Below the pieces are notes generated by a model. The model was not told the DNA's origin and ran no database searches. It saw nothing but the letters and a program-made list of their open reading frames with translations. Source: Sulfurimonas sp. (lineage in GTDB: Bacteria; Campylobacterota; Campylobacteria; Campylobacterales; Sulfurimonadaceae). Taken from it: 9,199 bases of DNA. Made by a program: the position numbers and the translations under genes. Below, in pieces: positions 1-6,026 of this stretch. The stretch lies in the NCBI GenBank assembly GCA_015487435.1, contig WFPU01000082.1, forward strand, positions 1-9,199, read 5' to 3'. Positions within the stretch are counted from its first letter, which is position 1, and each line of letters starts with the position of its first letter.

Positions 1-2
1 AA

Positions 3-173
3 GCTATTGTTAATGTTTGTAAACAAAGCGATATTAAAGTTATTGCAGAATATGTACACTCAAAAGAGGTGCTAGATAAAGTAATAGAGATGGGAATTGA
101 TTATTCTCAAGGGTATTATTTTAGTGAACCGACAAAAGAGATTGTTGTTGATTTTTTGAACAATTCTCAGTAA
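3..173 (+). CDS. EAL-domain protein, C-terminal fragment (c-di-GMP phosphodiesterase type)
   Basis: This is an open frame entering from the left edge and ending at TAA 171-173; 56 residues are visible. The sequence looks like the last part of an EAL domain, which hydrolyses cyclic di-GMP. The stretch VIAEYVHSKE corresponds to the conserved 'AEGVE' segment, and YSQGYYFSEP to the conserved 'QGY.fs.P' segment. The Glu of AEY (fragment residue 16) and the Gln of SQGY (residue 36) are 20 residues apart, as are two of the active-site residues of characterised EAL enzymes (E352 and Q372 of RocR), so this end of the active site looks intact. The EAL signature itself, the metal-binding Asp pair and any sensor or GGDEF domain lie upstream of the window, so catalytic activity and input signal cannot be judged. 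The domain ends about 14 residues before the stop, so EAL is the last domain of the protein. Confidence 0.85.
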   Translation, partial: AIVNVCKQSDIKVIAEYVHSKEVLDKVIEMGIDYSQGYYFSEPTKEIVVDFLNNSQ

Positions 174-180
174 AGTCATA

Positions 181-350
181 CTTTTTTTAATTGAACTCTT
201 TGATTAATTAGCTATTAGATTCTGGATCAAGTCCAGAATGACGTAACTATCGTCATTCCAAGCTTGACTTGGAATCTAACTTATAATTTAATCAGAGGTC
301 TCAATTAATAATCTATTAGCTAATTATTTAAAAAGCTCAATTATTACAAG
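181..350. repeat. Diverged outer inverted-repeat arms around the palindromic core
   Basis: Outside the core palindrome the flanks are also inverted repeats. Bases 187-207 pair with 288-308 at 17 of 21 positions. An alternative and longer pairing joins 181-219 with 312-350 at about 31 of 39 positions, including 14 of 15 for 205-219 against 312-326. So the right side carries two diverged copies of the left arm. The region is very AT-rich, which raises the chance of accidental matches, but the 14/15 match containing TTAGCT is hard to dismiss. It may be a small non-coding mobile repeat (MITE-like) or a stepwise-built repeat. There is no open frame of note inside and no obvious target-site duplication. 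Confidence 0.5.
215..279. repeat. Nested palindromic repeat: two hairpins inside one inverted repeat
   Basis: Two perfect hairpins sit side by side. The left one (219-239) has stem ATTCTGGA/TCCAGAAT and loop TCAAG. The right one (255-275) has stem ATTCCAAG/CTTGGAAT and loop CTTGA. Between them ATGACG (238-243) and CGTCAT (251-256) pair around a 7-base spacer, and the ends TTAGATTC and GAATCTAA also pair, so the whole 65 bp is also one large inverted repeat. The two hairpin stems differ from each other mainly at positions where both sides of each small stem have changed together, so each small hairpin stays perfect while the large one does not. The loops are complementary to each other. This resembles short intergenic REP-like palindromes seen in many proteobacteria with similar core words; that likeness is from memory. 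It lacks a following T-run, so it is not a typical terminator. Confidence 0.8.
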
Positions 351-372
351 TTATTCTTAATTTAGTTATGAT

Positions 373-394
373 TTTGATTAAATTAGCTTATTAG
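373..394 (+). repeat. Direct copy of the left repeat arm (199-218)
   Basis: Bases 199-218 (TTTGATTAATTAGCTATTAG) recur here with two single-base insertions (an extra A after TTTGATTAA and an extra T after TTAGCT). Together with the inverted copy at 312-326 this makes three related copies of one arm in under 200 bp. The copy lies just upstream of the likely rsmH -10 box, so it may contribute promoter DNA. Low sequence complexity limits confidence. Confidence 0.45.
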
Positions 395-405
395 CTTACT
401 TAATG

Positions 406-411
406 TATAAT
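406..411 (+). promoter_or_regulatory. Likely -10 box for rsmH operon
   Basis: A perfect TATAAT lies 26 bases before the rsmH start codon. No good TTGACA-like -35 stands 16-18 bases upstream (TTAGCT at 383-388 is the closest in place). Housekeeping promoters of Campylobacterota often lack a conserved -35, so this fits the suspected host. Transcription would begin near 418, giving a leader of about 20 bases that includes the AAAGAG ribosome site at 427-432. Confidence 0.5.
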
Positions 412-437
412 TCACAAAAATTAATTAAAGAGTATTT

Positions 438-1361
438 GTGTCAGATATCCCGCATGTTCCAGTTTTATATAGAGAAATTTTAGATGTAGCTAATGGTGTT
501 AATGATGGAATTATCATTGATTGTACCATGGGTTATGCTGGACATTCATCTATGATGTGTGAGGCAAATCCAGATGCTAAACTTATTGGGATTGATCAAG
601 ATATTATGGCTATAGAATTTAGTACTTCGAGACTTGAGCCTTTTAAAGATAGAGTAGATGTTAGGAAGGGTCGATTCTCCCATATAATAAAAGATATTTT
701 GAAAGAGTATGATTCTAATAATATTAAAATAATCCTTGCTGACATTGGTGTAAGTTCACTTCAATTAGATCAAAAAGATCGTGGATTTTCTTTTGAGAGT
801 GATAACCTTGATATGCGTATGGATAAAGACTCATCTCTAAGTGCAAGTGATATTGTAAATAACTATTCAACTTCAGAGCTAGAGAGAGTTTTATTTGATT
901 ATGGCGAACTGAGAAACTATAAAAAAATAGCATCTATCATTGTTGCAAATAGACCATTTTCATCTGCAAAAGAATTAAGTAATTGTGTTAAACCACACAT
1001 GCCAAAGGGTAAAAAAATCCATCCAGCTACTTTGCTTATGCAGGCTATCCGTATAGAAGTAAATGATGAACTAGGCGAATTAAAAAACCTACTTCAAGCT
1101 TTAAAAGAAGCATCATTTGAGCATGCAAAGATTGCTATCATCTCTTTTCATTCACTTGAAGACAGGATAGTGAAAAAAACATTTGCTTTGTGGGCATCTT
1201 CATGTATATGTCCACCACAAATTATGCGTTGTGAATGTGGCAATAACCATTCTCTTGGTAAGGTTTTAACAAAAAAACCTATAACTGCTTTAGAAGATGA
1301 ACTTAAGCAAAACCCAAGAAGTAGAAGTGCAAAACTTAGAGTATTTGAGATGAGAAATTAA
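438..1361 (+). CDS. rsmH: 16S rRNA (cytosine(1402)-N4)-methyltransferase RsmH
   Basis: RsmH (formerly MraW) methylates N4 of C1402 in the decoding centre of 16S rRNA using S-adenosylmethionine. At 307 aa it matches the usual length (about 310). Visible motifs are the N-terminal HVPVLYREIL, the SAM loop DCTMGYAGHS (28-37), GIDQD (51-55), ADIGVSS (101-107), DRGFSF (114-119), DMRMD (125-129), HPATLLMQAIRIEVNDEL (195-212), SFHSLEDR (236-243), a CxC...CxC cysteine group (256-267) and the closing NPRSRSAKLR (292-301). The start is GTG at 438, chosen because the family motif HVPVL begins at residue 6 and AAAGAG lies 5 bases upstream. The stop overlaps the next start by one base (TAATG), indicating translational coupling. 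In many bacteria rsmH opens the division and cell-wall cluster directly before ftsL, and the next gene here fits that order. Confidence 0.97.
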   Translation: MSDIPHVPVLYREILDVANGVNDGIIIDCTMGYAGHSSMMCEANPDAKLIGIDQDIMAIEFSTSRLEPFKDRVDVRKGRFSHIIKDILKEYDSNNIKIILADIGVSSLQLDQKDRGFSFESDNLDMRMDKDSSLSASDIVNNYSTSELERVLFDYGELRNYKKIASIIVANRPFSSAKELSNCVKPHMPKGKKIHPATLLMQAIRIEVNDELGELKNLLQALKEASFEHAKIAIISFHSLEDRIVKKTFALWASSCICPPQIMRCECGNNHSLGKVLTKKPITALEDELKQNPRSRSAKLRVFEMRN

Positions 1362-1639
1362 TGGGTTCTAAAGATATACTCTTAGATGAGATTGAATCAG
1401 TATTATCACCTCAAAAAAAGCTTGATTTAAAATACTTTATATTTAGTATATTAACTCTTTGTATGGTTTTGGTTGTGCTATTTCCAAAAATCTATATAAC
1501 GCAGCAAATTTATTTTAAAAGTAGAGAGATATCAAAACTAAAATCAGAATACGACACTTTAAAAGAAGAAAACAAAGTTATAGGTGCTTCAGTAGAAGCT
1601 ATAAAATATAAAAACCAAGTGCTAGACACTATTTTTTAA
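1361..1639 (+). CDS. Small single-pass coiled-coil protein, candidate FtsL
   Basis: The protein has 92 aa: a short charged cytoplasmic N-terminus (1-24), one hydrophobic helix (about 26-46, FIFSILTLCMVLVVLFPKIY), then a Lys/Glu-rich segment (about 50-90, including SKLKSEYDTLKEENK) likely to form a coiled coil outside the membrane. This is the size and architecture of FtsL/DivIC septum-formation proteins, which join FtsB and FtsQ at the division site. FtsL sequences diverge strongly, so I recognise it by architecture and by position immediately after rsmH (1-base overlap), the classical place of ftsL. No residue-level signature proves the call; another bitopic protein is possible. The stop TAA (1637-1639) overlaps the AAGGA ribosome site of the following pump gene, so the three genes are probably co-transcribed. 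Confidence 0.65.
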   Translation: MGSKDILLDEIESVLSPQKKLDLKYFIFSILTLCMVLVVLFPKIYITQQIYFKSREISKLKSEYDTLKEENKVIGASVEAIKYKNQVLDTIF

Positions 1640-1647
1640 GGAATCTA

Positions 1648-4600
1648 TTGATACTAAGAAGATTTTTAGAGTTTGCTATAGATAAACCCTTATTAAACCA
1701 TATTTTACTTACTTTTATAGTAGTGTTATCAATCTTTGCATATATAAATATACCAAAAGAGATTTTTCCACCAATAAATATGGATAAAATTAATGTGACT
1801 GGTGGTTATGCTGGTACTTCTGCTGATGTTTTAGACAAAATGGTTGTTAAAACTATAGAAGATGACTTACGAAATATAGATGAGTTAGATGTTGTAAAAA
1901 CAATTATAAAAAATGGTTCATTTTTTATAAGAGCTGACATTAAGCCAAACTCAGACAACATTATGGTTTTAAATGAAGTAAAAGACATAATTAGTGCAGC
2001 AAAAAAAGATATGCCAGCAGATATGGCTGAACCAATTGCAAAAATAAAACTACGCACTTACCCATTAGTTCAAATTGCTTTAGCTGGAGATGTTGATAAA
2101 AGGGTGCTTTTAGCAAAAGCAGAAGAGTTAAAAACTAAACTGAGTGTGTTGAAAGATTTAAGTGAGATTAGTATTCGTGGAGATGCTGATGAAGAGCTGA
2201 TCGTAAAGTTAAATAAACAAAAAATTCAAGCATATAATCTTCCACCAAAATCGGTCGTATTGGCATTAAAAGATTTAAGTGCAATATTTCCAATTGGGAC
2301 TATAAAAGAAAAAGGTTCACATCTATATATATCTACATATAATGGTGAAAAAACTAAAGAAGATTTAGAAAATACCATCATAAGTGTTGGTAATTTTAGG
2401 GTTAGAGTTGGAGATATAGCCGATGTTTCGTTTGAACTAAGCGAAGGTGCAGAAATTTCACACTTTAATGGTCAAAAAAATGTAGCTTTAAATATCACAA
2501 AAGCAAAAACTGGAAACTCGATAGAACTTGCAAAACAGATACGAGAGATATTAAAAATATCAACACAAGAAAATGTAGGTATCAATTATGATATATATTC
2601 TGATACCTCTGTTTGGATTAAAAATCGACTAAATGTAGTGTTTTCAAATATCGCTTTTGGTTTGATGCTAGTGTTTATAGCTATGCTGGTTTTTGTTGAC
2701 CGTGGAATTGCTATAGTTGTAGCCATAGGTATCCCTGTTAGTTTTATGATAGGTTTAATTGTTACAGAGTTAATGGGAGATAGTATAAATATGCTCTCTC
2801 TTCTTGGTGCTTTAATAGCCCTTGGTATGCTAGTCGATGAAGCCATTGTTGTAGCTGAAAATATATATAGGCATATGGAAGAGGGGATGGAGCGTAGGGA
2901 GGCTGCAATTGTTGGTGCAATAGAGATGTTTCCAGCCGTATTAACAGCTACTCTAACTACAGTATTTGCATTTTTACCAATGTTACTATTAAGTGGAGAT
3001 ATGGGGATGTTTATAAAAATAATTCCTATAATGATATCTGTTTTACTTCTATCATCACTTTTTGAAGCTTTTTATTTTTTACCACTACATGCACATGATT
3101 TTTTAAGAGTTAAAAAGTCAAATAACTATACTACAGCTATATGGAACAAGTTATACTCTTGGCATAATACAGCACTACATTTTGTATTTAAAAAGAAGAT
3201 AATATCTTTAGTAGTAATAGTTACCTCAATTTTACTTACTACAGGTGTTTTAATAAAAAACTCAAAATTTCAACTTTTTCCAGATTTTGATAATACACAG
3301 ATATATGTATATGGAAATGTAAATGTAAATAATGATCTAAAAGAGACTGAAAAAATTGTTACTCTATTGGAAAAAGAGTTATTAAAAAATATGTCTGATA
3401 AAGACAAATCATCTATAACTGGTGTAATTGGTTTTAAGATGAATGCAAAAAATCATATAGATACTGGTGAAAATATGTTTCATATATTTATTGATTTACA
3501 TGAAAGAGTACCATCAAATATATTTGATAGATATATTAGCCCACTCCTCTCACTTGATTATGATGGAGATATACTTATTCGTGAGCGTGCAGCTAAAACA
3601 ATAGCTAAAGAGATAGACGCTGTTGTAAAACCATTTAGAGAGTTAAAAGATGAAGATGGAAAGCTGTTTGAAGAGATAGTTGTTAAAGTACCAGGAGCTG
3701 GAATAGTAGCGCATGATATTGAGATTAGTCTTAGTTCTAAAAATAACCAAGATATTATTAAAGCGATAGATTATGTTGGCGAAGAGTTATCAAAAATAGA
3801 TGGTGTTAGAAATATTTCAAACGATGCAAATATTGGTGAAAGAGAATTAAAACTTCGAGTAAATAGATATGGTCAAGAACTTGGGTTTAATGAAGAGATG
3901 ATATCTACCGAACTTCGTTCATATTACCTAAAGGGTGAGTATTCAAAGATGTTTGATGATAGTGGACTTGTCCGCATTAGGATAGAGAGTAATATGAATG
4001 AGATGATATCTTCTATCGATACCATAGAGTTACAAGTTCCATCAAGTGATCAGTTTGTAGCATTAAGTGATATATGTGATTTTATCTATAGACAAGATTT
4101 TGTAAAATTAAAAAAAGAAGATGGTGTCCGTATTCGAACTGTTTTTGCATCTATAGATAAAAAATTAAGCACATCATCTGAGGTAATGGCCAAAATGCAA
4201 GGTGTATTTAAAAAGCTTGAAAATGATGGTTTTACAGTAGATATTAAAGGTGAAGAGAAAGAAAATGCCAAAAATAAAAGGGAGATGATGCAATCAGCAC
4301 TTATTGCAATATTTTTAATTTTTATCACTTTAGTTTGGCTTTTTGATTCAATTAAAAAATCATTAATTGTTCTTAGTACTATCCCATTAGTTTTAATGGG
4401 TGTATATTTAGGTCATCTAATTATGGGTATAAATCTTACAATGCCAGGGATGATAGGTATAGTAGGTCTTGCTGGTGTTGTTGTAAATGATGGGTTGATT
4501 ATGGTCAATTTTATAAAAAAAGCTAAAGATACAGAAGAGTTAATTAGATTAGCAAAAACTAGATTAAGACCAATTCTGCTCACATCTATCACAACAGTAT

Positions 4601-4770
4601 TAGGTTTGTCTACTTTAATCTTTTTTGCTTCTGGTCAAGCGATGATACTTCAACCAATGGCAATATCTTTAGGTTATGGAATAGCATGGGCAACTTTGTT
4701 AAATCTTGTATATGTTCCACTATTGTACGCAGTTTTATACAAGATTAAAGAGCCTTTAACAAAAGTTTAA
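1648..4770 (+). CDS. RND-family efflux transporter (AcrB/HAE1-like inner-membrane pump)
   Basis: A full-length RND permease of 1040 aa (AcrB has 1049) that would export drugs, lipids or other compounds using proton influx. It shows the family's doubled layout: TM1 (about 16-35), a periplasmic loop, TM2-6 (about 333-478), TM7 (about 518-536), a second periplasmic loop and TM8-12 (about 882-1027). TM4 carries GMLVDEAIVVAEN with D397-E398 where AcrB has the proton-relay pair D407-D408. TM10 reads GLAGVVVNDGLIMV (940-953), with N947-D948 and no Lys corresponding to AcrB K940. Start is TTG 1648 with AAGGA at 1638-1642, 5 bases upstream; the product then begins MILRRFLEFAIDKP, typical for this group. 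No membrane-fusion or TolC-like gene lies next to it, so its partners are elsewhere or it works alone. Substrate unknown. It appears to be the last gene of the rsmH unit. Confidence 0.92.
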   Translation: MILRRFLEFAIDKPLLNHILLTFIVVLSIFAYINIPKEIFPPINMDKINVTGGYAGTSADVLDKMVVKTIEDDLRNIDELDVVKTIIKNGSFFIRADIKPNSDNIMVLNEVKDIISAAKKDMPADMAEPIAKIKLRTYPLVQIALAGDVDKRVLLAKAEELKTKLSVLKDLSEISIRGDADEELIVKLNKQKIQAYNLPPKSVVLALKDLSAIFPIGTIKEKGSHLYISTYNGEKTKEDLENTIISVGNFRVRVGDIADVSFELSEGAEISHFNGQKNVALNITKAKTGNSIELAKQIREILKISTQENVGINYDIYSDTSVWIKNRLNVVFSNIAFGLMLVFIAMLVFVDRGIAIVVAIGIPVSFMIGLIVTELMGDSINMLSLLGALIALGMLVDEAIVVAENIYRHMEEGMERREAAIVGAIEMFPAVLTATLTTVFAFLPMLLLSGDMGMFIKIIPIMISVLLLSSLFEAFYFLPLHAHDFLRVKKSNNYTTAIWNKLYSWHNTALHFVFKKKIISLVVIVTSILLTTGVLIKNSKFQLFPDFDNTQIYVYGNVNVNNDLKETEKIVTLLEKELLKNMSDKDKSSITGVIGFKMNAKNHIDTGENMFHIFIDLHERVPSNIFDRYISPLLSLDYDGDILIRERAAKTIAKEIDAVVKPFRELKDEDGKLFEEIVVKVPGAGIVAHDIEISLSSKNNQDIIKAIDYVGEELSKIDGVRNISNDANIGERELKLRVNRYGQELGFNEEMISTELRSYYLKGEYSKMFDDSGLVRIRIESNMNEMISSIDTIELQVPSSDQFVALSDICDFIYRQDFVKLKKEDGVRIRTVFASIDKKLSTSSEVMAKMQGVFKKLENDGFTVDIKGEEKENAKNKREMMQSALIAIFLIFITLVWLFDSIKKSLIVLSTIPLVLMGVYLGHLIMGINLTMPGMIGIVGLAGVVVNDGLIMVNFIKKAKDTEELIRLAKTRLRPILLTSITTVLGLSTLIFFASGQAMILQPMAISLGYGIAWATLLNLVYVPLLYAVLYKIKEPLTKV

Positions 4771-4771
4771 C

Positions 4772-4777
4772 TATAAT
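4772..4777 (+). promoter_or_regulatory. Likely -10 box for atpB unit
   Basis: A perfect TATAAT begins one base after the pump gene's stop codon, in the context TTTAACTATAATTGCG. Transcription would start near 4783, giving a leader of roughly 24 bases containing the GGAG ribosome site (4796-4799), 7 bases before the atpB ATG. No convincing -35 is visible, as expected for Campylobacterota. It would uncouple atpB from the pump gene. Confidence 0.55.
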
Positions 4778-4806
4778 TGCGTCATTAATTTAAATGGAGT
4801 GTTTTT

Positions 4807-5508
4807 ATGCCTGAACTGTTTACCTTTATAGGGGCTGCTTTTGGAGTGTCTCATCATGGAGATCCTGAAGCTTATAAAAATGTTATTTACATGTTTCATA
4901 TGTTACTTTCTGCTGGTATCGCATTAATCTTAGTAAAGATGGCTATGAGAAACTTAAAACAAGTTCCATCAGGAACTCAAAATGTTATGGAAGCATATAT
5001 ATCTGGTGTTCTTCAAATGGGAACTGATACTATGGGCAAAACAGAAGCTCGTCGTTATCTTCCACTTGTAGCTACTATTGGTCTTTTTGTTTGTATATCT
5101 AACCTTATCGGTATTGTTCCAGGTTTTGAAGCTCCAACAGCATTTTTAGAATTTGCTCTTACTTTAGCTTTAGTAGTATTTTTATACTATAACTTTGAGG
5201 GTATTCGTCGTAATGGTGTTGTTAAGTACTTCAAACATTTTTTAGGTCCAGTTTGGTGGTTATATTGGTTAATGTTTCCAATTGAAATTGTTTCTCATGT
5301 TTCAAGACTTATCTCTTTATCTTTTCGTCTTTTTGGAAATGTAAAAGGTGATGATATGTTTTTAATGGTAATTTTGATGCTAGCTCCATGGGTTTTACCA
5401 CTAATTCCATTTGCACTTCTTACTTTTATGGCTTTTTTACAAGCATTTATCTTTATGATGTTAACATATGTGTACCTAACCGGTGCCGTTGTTATGGAAG
5501 ACCACTAA
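4807..5508 (+). CDS. atpB: F0F1 ATP synthase subunit a
   Basis: Subunit a forms the proton half-channels of the membrane F0 motor against the c-ring. At 233 aa it is on the short side (E. coli 271), as in related epsilonproteobacteria. The essential arginine is R174 in SLSFRLFGN (E. coli R210). D183 stands where E. coli has E219, and Q212 in FLQAFIFMMLTYVYL corresponds to Q252. The position of E. coli H245 is L205 here. Hydrophobic helices are seen at about 24-44, 83-104, 112-129, 150-178 and 184-228. Start ATG 4807 has GGAG 7 bases upstream. None of the other ATP synthase genes (atpE, atpF, atpH, atpA, atpG, atpD, atpC) is adjacent; an isolated atpB is, from memory, usual in Campylobacterota. 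Followed after 15 bases by a small membrane-protein gene. Confidence 0.97.
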   Translation: MPELFTFIGAAFGVSHHGDPEAYKNVIYMFHMLLSAGIALILVKMAMRNLKQVPSGTQNVMEAYISGVLQMGTDTMGKTEARRYLPLVATIGLFVCISNLIGIVPGFEAPTAFLEFALTLALVVFLYYNFEGIRRNGVVKYFKHFLGPVWWLYWLMFPIEIVSHVSRLISLSFRLFGNVKGDDMFLMVILMLAPWVLPLIPFALLTFMAFLQAFIFMMLTYVYLTGAVVMEDH

Positions 5509-5523
5509 TAAAAAATACTTCAT

Positions 5524-5790
5524 ATGCTTCAAGATAAATTCGATAGAATTATAAGTTTTTTACTTGGAGCATCATGGGCTATAGTTATTCTTGGCTCTAT
5601 AATCACTTTTAAAACCTTTATCTTCTTAGGTTTAACTACTTCAATTTTTTTAACCTTGCTTTTTATCTTTATATCTCTTTTTATGATTTTAGCCCTTGAT
5701 GCATTTGTAGTTAACAAAGAAAGGTTAGTTGAAGCAAAAAAACAAACTAAACTTTTAGAGAATATTTATGCAAGGAAAGAAGAGTGTTAG
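5524..5790 (+). CDS. Small two-helix membrane protein of unknown function, beside atpB
   Basis: I do not recognise a named family. The 88-aa product has a short polar start (MLQDKFDR), two closely spaced hydrophobic helices (about 9-28 and 32-58, joined by a short turn around FKTF), and a charged tail (about 64-88, including KERLVEAKKQTKLLEN) likely in the cytoplasm by the positive-inside rule. It lies 15 bases after atpB and overlaps the next gene by 7 bases, so it is part of that transcription unit. No good ribosome site precedes ATG 5524, suggesting weak or coupled translation. Position invites comparison with AtpI/AtpZ-type small ATP synthase helpers that sit near atpB, but I see no signature of them; that is speculation. 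The same arrangement (small integral membrane protein next to atpB) exists, as I recall, in Campylobacter. Confidence 0.8.
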   Translation: MLQDKFDRIISFLLGASWAIVILGSIITFKTFIFLGLTTSIFLTLLFIFISLFMILALDAFVVNKERLVEAKKQTKLLENIYARKEEC

Positions 5791-5978
5791 ATCCAAAGTT
5801 GAGAAAAAATATAGTTAGTGGTAAAAATGTAGCCATAGTACTAAAGCAAGATCAATCTTGTGGGACGCTTACTTATGGAATTGTAAGAGATATCTTGACA
5901 AAGTCGCCAACACATCCACATGGTATAAAAGTACGCCTAATGAGCAGGGAAGTAGGGCGAGTTAAAGAAATTTTATAG
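5784..5978 (+). CDS. YwbE-family protein (DUF2196)
   Basis: This 64-aa protein matches the YwbE family (65 aa in Bacillus subtilis) over its whole length: VAIVLKQDQSCGTLTYGIVR (16-35), then DILTKSPTHPHGIKVRL (36-52) and a closing GRVKEIL. The family's hallmark SPTHPHGIKVRL is fully present. The function is not established; the fold is probably a small beta-rich domain, likely soluble. Start GTG 5784 is chosen because AAGGA (5772-5776) stands 7 bases upstream and the length then fits the family. It overlaps the previous gene by 7 bases in another frame, so translation is probably coupled. Confidence 0.9.
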   Translation: MLDPKLRKNIVSGKNVAIVLKQDQSCGTLTYGIVRDILTKSPTHPHGIKVRLMSREVGRVKEIL

Positions 5979-5984
5979 CATAAT
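5979..5984 (+). promoter_or_regulatory. Possible -10 box for gatB
   Basis: CATAAT (one mismatch to TATAAT) directly follows the YwbE stop codon, in the context TATAGCATAATTTCGC. Transcription would start near 5990, leaving a leader of about 35 bases to the preferred gatB start at 6027 and almost none to the upstream ATG at 5994. No -35 is evident. Read-through from the atpB unit is also possible. Confidence 0.4.
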
Positions 5985-6026
5985 TTCGCTAAAATGGATG
6001 AACTAAAAATTTATCCAAGGAAATAT

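Noticed and set aside
172..188. Possible intrinsic terminator after the EAL gene: AAAGT, CAT loop, ACTTT, then a T-run
   Set aside because: The stem is only 5 bp and almost all A/T, and it overlaps the stop codon; too weak to list as a terminator in AT-rich DNA.
215..279. Reading the nested palindrome as a CRISPR unit or as a transcription terminator
   Set aside because: There is no array of equal repeats with spacers, and no T-run follows either hairpin.
374..379. TTGATT as -35 partner of the rsmH TATAAT
   Set aside because: The spacing to 406 is 26 bases, far from the usual 16-18.
724..933. Minus-strand open frame of 69 codons inside rsmH
   Set aside because: It is fully contained in a strongly conserved gene, has no ribosome site and resembles nothing known.
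1806..2057. Minus-strand open frames inside the RND gene (also 2586-2846 and 4086-4328)
   Set aside because: Hydrophobic or serine-rich reverse readings of an evident RND pump; mirror frames of AT-rich coding DNA, not genes.
5509..5523. Ribosome binding site for the small protein after atpB
   Set aside because: No GGAG/AAGGA-like sequence is present in TAAAAAATACTTCAT; translation is more likely coupled or weak.
5529..5717. Minus-strand open frame of 62 codons opposite the small membrane protein
   Set aside because: The Lys/Ile-rich product is what the antisense of a Phe/Leu-rich membrane protein gives. The sense frame has the better gene context (operon spacing and overlap with ywbE).
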